NCBI RefSeq assembly: GCF_003097615.1
Contig: NZ_QCZG01000010.1
Location: 1-64,000, forward strand
Reading direction: 5' to 3'
Origin: Pueribacillus theae
GTDB taxonomy: Bacteria > Bacillota > Bacilli > Bacillales > UBA6769
DNA length: 64,000 nt
Shown here: piece by piece, positions 63,918 to 64,000 of the stretch
How positions within the stretch are numbered: position 1 is the first letter of the stretch
Layout: each line of letters begins with the position of its first letter
Made by a program: the position numbers and the translations under genes
The notes under the pieces: model-generated
Database searches by the model: none
Seen by the model: the letters and a program-made list of their open reading frames with translations, nothing else
What the model was told of the DNA's origin: nothing

Positions 63918-64000
63918 TAAATAAAAAAGACCTTCACCCCTAAAAAGGGACGAAGATCGTAGATTCCGCGTTACCACCCTAGTTAACATGAAACATCATG
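63918..64000 (-). promoter_or_regulatory. T-box leader of pheST (3' part, cut by the window end)
   Basis: The T-box AGGGTGGTAACGCGG is at 63966-63980. It is followed by a terminator in which CTTCGTCCC and the GGGGTGAAG arm pair, ending in TTTTTTATTT (63918-63960). UGGU fits an ACCA acceptor end, as in tRNA-Phe. Stem I and the specifier lie outside the window. Confidence 0.92.

Overview
The window is a chromosomal segment of a spore-forming member of the Bacillaceae (Bacillus in the broad sense). The evidence is the gene content and order, which follow the Bacillus subtilis order as I remember it: clpX, tig, ysoA, leuDCB, ilvCNB, then rdgB, rph, gerM, murI, gerE, sdhBAC, yslB, uvrC, trxA, etfA, etfB, fadR, mutS2, polX, cvpA, zapA, rnhC and pheTS. 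T-box leaders, a sigma-K type promoter and GGAGG-type ribosome binding sites fit the same group. Most genes are on the minus strand.

Layout. 0.1-4.5 kb: clpX, trigger factor and ysoA. 4.6-11.7 kb: the ilv-leu operon behind a T-box; leuA is absent and a dispersed repeat sits in its place. 11.8-12.5 kb: a tRNA cluster with tRNA-Gly(UCC), a 5' tRNA fragment, and a tRNA-Arg(UCU) split by a group I intron of about 301 nt. 12.5-15.3 kb: rdgB, rph and gerM.

15.4-38.6 kb is an accessory island placed between gerM and murI. It has a decayed peptide-binding protein gene, an unidentified structured intergenic region, an AT-rich kinase/acetyltransferase/HAD cassette, and then a long co-directional cluster: a complete peptide/nickel-type ABC importer, an acyl-CoA ligase, a two-subunit MaoC-type hydratase, an SDR dehydrogenase, an NDP-forming acyl-CoA synthetase, a DUF35 protein, a thiolase-like protein without the catalytic cysteine, an acyl-CoA dehydrogenase and two metallo-beta-lactamase-fold proteins. 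A near-perfect -24/-12 promoter lies in front of the cluster and a sigma-54 activator gene lies directly upstream. I read this as a sigma-54-controlled uptake and CoA-dependent degradation pathway for an unknown carboxylic acid, probably ending in a retro-aldol step rather than thiolysis. Two tandem MFS exporters follow.

38.8-44.1 kb: murI, then a plus-strand sulfate ABC importer (sbp-cysT-cysW-cysA) preceded by a short ORF and a leader with a strong terminator hairpin. 44.4-48.7 kb: gerE, the succinate dehydrogenase operon and yslB. 49-64 kb: uvrC, trxA, the etf/fadR region (lcfA and fadB are missing), mutS2, polX, cvpA, zapA, rnhC, pheTS and the start of a pheS T-box.

Two dispersed repeat families run through the window. 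Family 1 has three copies, ends in TGTTCAAAAAG, and carries a hairpin module whose stems vary in a compensatory way. Family 2 has four copies, is about 60-165 bp long and ends in GAACAAAAG. They sit at the breakpoints of the conserved gene order and one copy supplies the 3' end of uvrC.
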